Positions 63,821-64,000 of a stretch of 64,000 nt of DNA are shown piece by piece (position 1 is the first letter of the stretch; every line of letters starts with the position of its first letter). The notes under the pieces were generated by a model that saw only the letters and a program-made list of their open reading frames with translations, ran no database searches and had not been told where the DNA came from. The translations under genes and the position numbers were made by a program. Location of the stretch: positions 2,232,001-2,296,000 of the forward strand of contig OY755172.1 in assembly GCA_963576735.1 (NCBI GenBank), in the 5' to 3' direction. The DNA is from Bedellia somnulentella. Taxonomy: Eukaryota > Arthropoda > Insecta > Lepidoptera > Bedelliidae.

Positions 63821-64000
63821 AGCGACATGATAGTCCAGTGGGTAGAACACCCGCCCGAAAACAGAAGGGCGTGAGTTCCAATCCTGGGTCGGGCCTACAC
63901 CAATTTGTCTTTTCTAAAGTCATATGTGTGGTTAATTTGTCATGGTTGTTAACGGTGAGGGAAAACCTCGTGAGGAAACCCACATGGCTGAGTTGTACTT
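63821..64000 (+). mobile_element. tRNA-derived SINE, family C, cut by the window end
   Basis: CATGATAGTCCAGTGGGTAG (A box), GCGTGAGTTCCAATCCTGGG (B box) and CCTACACCAATTTGTCTTTT. Confidence 0.78.

Noticed and set aside
63821..64000. tRNA gene at the right edge
   Set aside because: The A and B boxes belong to SINE family C, as shown by the shared body sequence.

Overview
The window looks like nuclear DNA of a moth or butterfly. It is AT-rich, genes have many short exons with GT/AG introns, and the introns are packed with repeats typical of Lepidoptera: Helitrons that start TC and end CTAG between A and T, tRNA-derived SINEs, a Dong/R4-like LINE lying in (TAA)n, and RTE/Jockey-like LINE scraps. 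No plus-strand gene is supported. Species and gene names are not assigned; all calls come from reading the sequence.

One large minus-strand gene dominates. Coding starts at 44737 and runs leftward. Fourteen exons (44737 to 18249) join with matching splice phases into a predicted protein of about 1686 residues: a long Ser/Lys-rich N-terminal region (about 1-740), a C2 domain (about 740-872), a PDZ domain (about 978-1055), a Pro/Ser linker, a RhoGEF (DH) domain (about 1137-1320) and a PH domain (about 1345-1476), then a Ser/Pro tail. This is the layout of a membrane-scaffolded activator of Rho-family GTPases. The C2 and the DH motifs are both unusual in places.

Leftward of the short-form stop (18249) and its poly(A) signal, at least 16 more exons (16148 to 189, continuing past the window edge) also keep phase with each other. 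None offers a start codon, and the first fits in phase onto a donor 10 bases before the short-form stop codon. I therefore read them as an alternative long C-terminal tail of the same gene (at least 2693 residues so far), with a possible third ending at 12776. An alternative first exon (36734) and a candidate internal promoter (about 40.4-40.6 kb) suggest a shorter N-terminus too.

The introns hold the most striking DNA. At 2.88-7.05 kb is an array of 315-bp units, each with a tRNA-like sequence that has Pol III A and B boxes and a T5 terminator. The array flips orientation at a palindrome, is flanked by a 16-bp direct repeat, and is split at one point by a Helitron whose borders can be read exactly. 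A SINE-like family of about 245 bp (over 20 copies) shares its 3' tail with an RTE-like LINE. At 29.2-31.2 kb a mariner-like MITE lies inside a DNA transposon that lies inside a SINE.

From 44.8 to 64.0 kb I see no coding exon. This stretch is probably 5' intron or upstream DNA of the same gene, rich in family A copies, with one weak candidate 5'UTR exon at 60793-60841.
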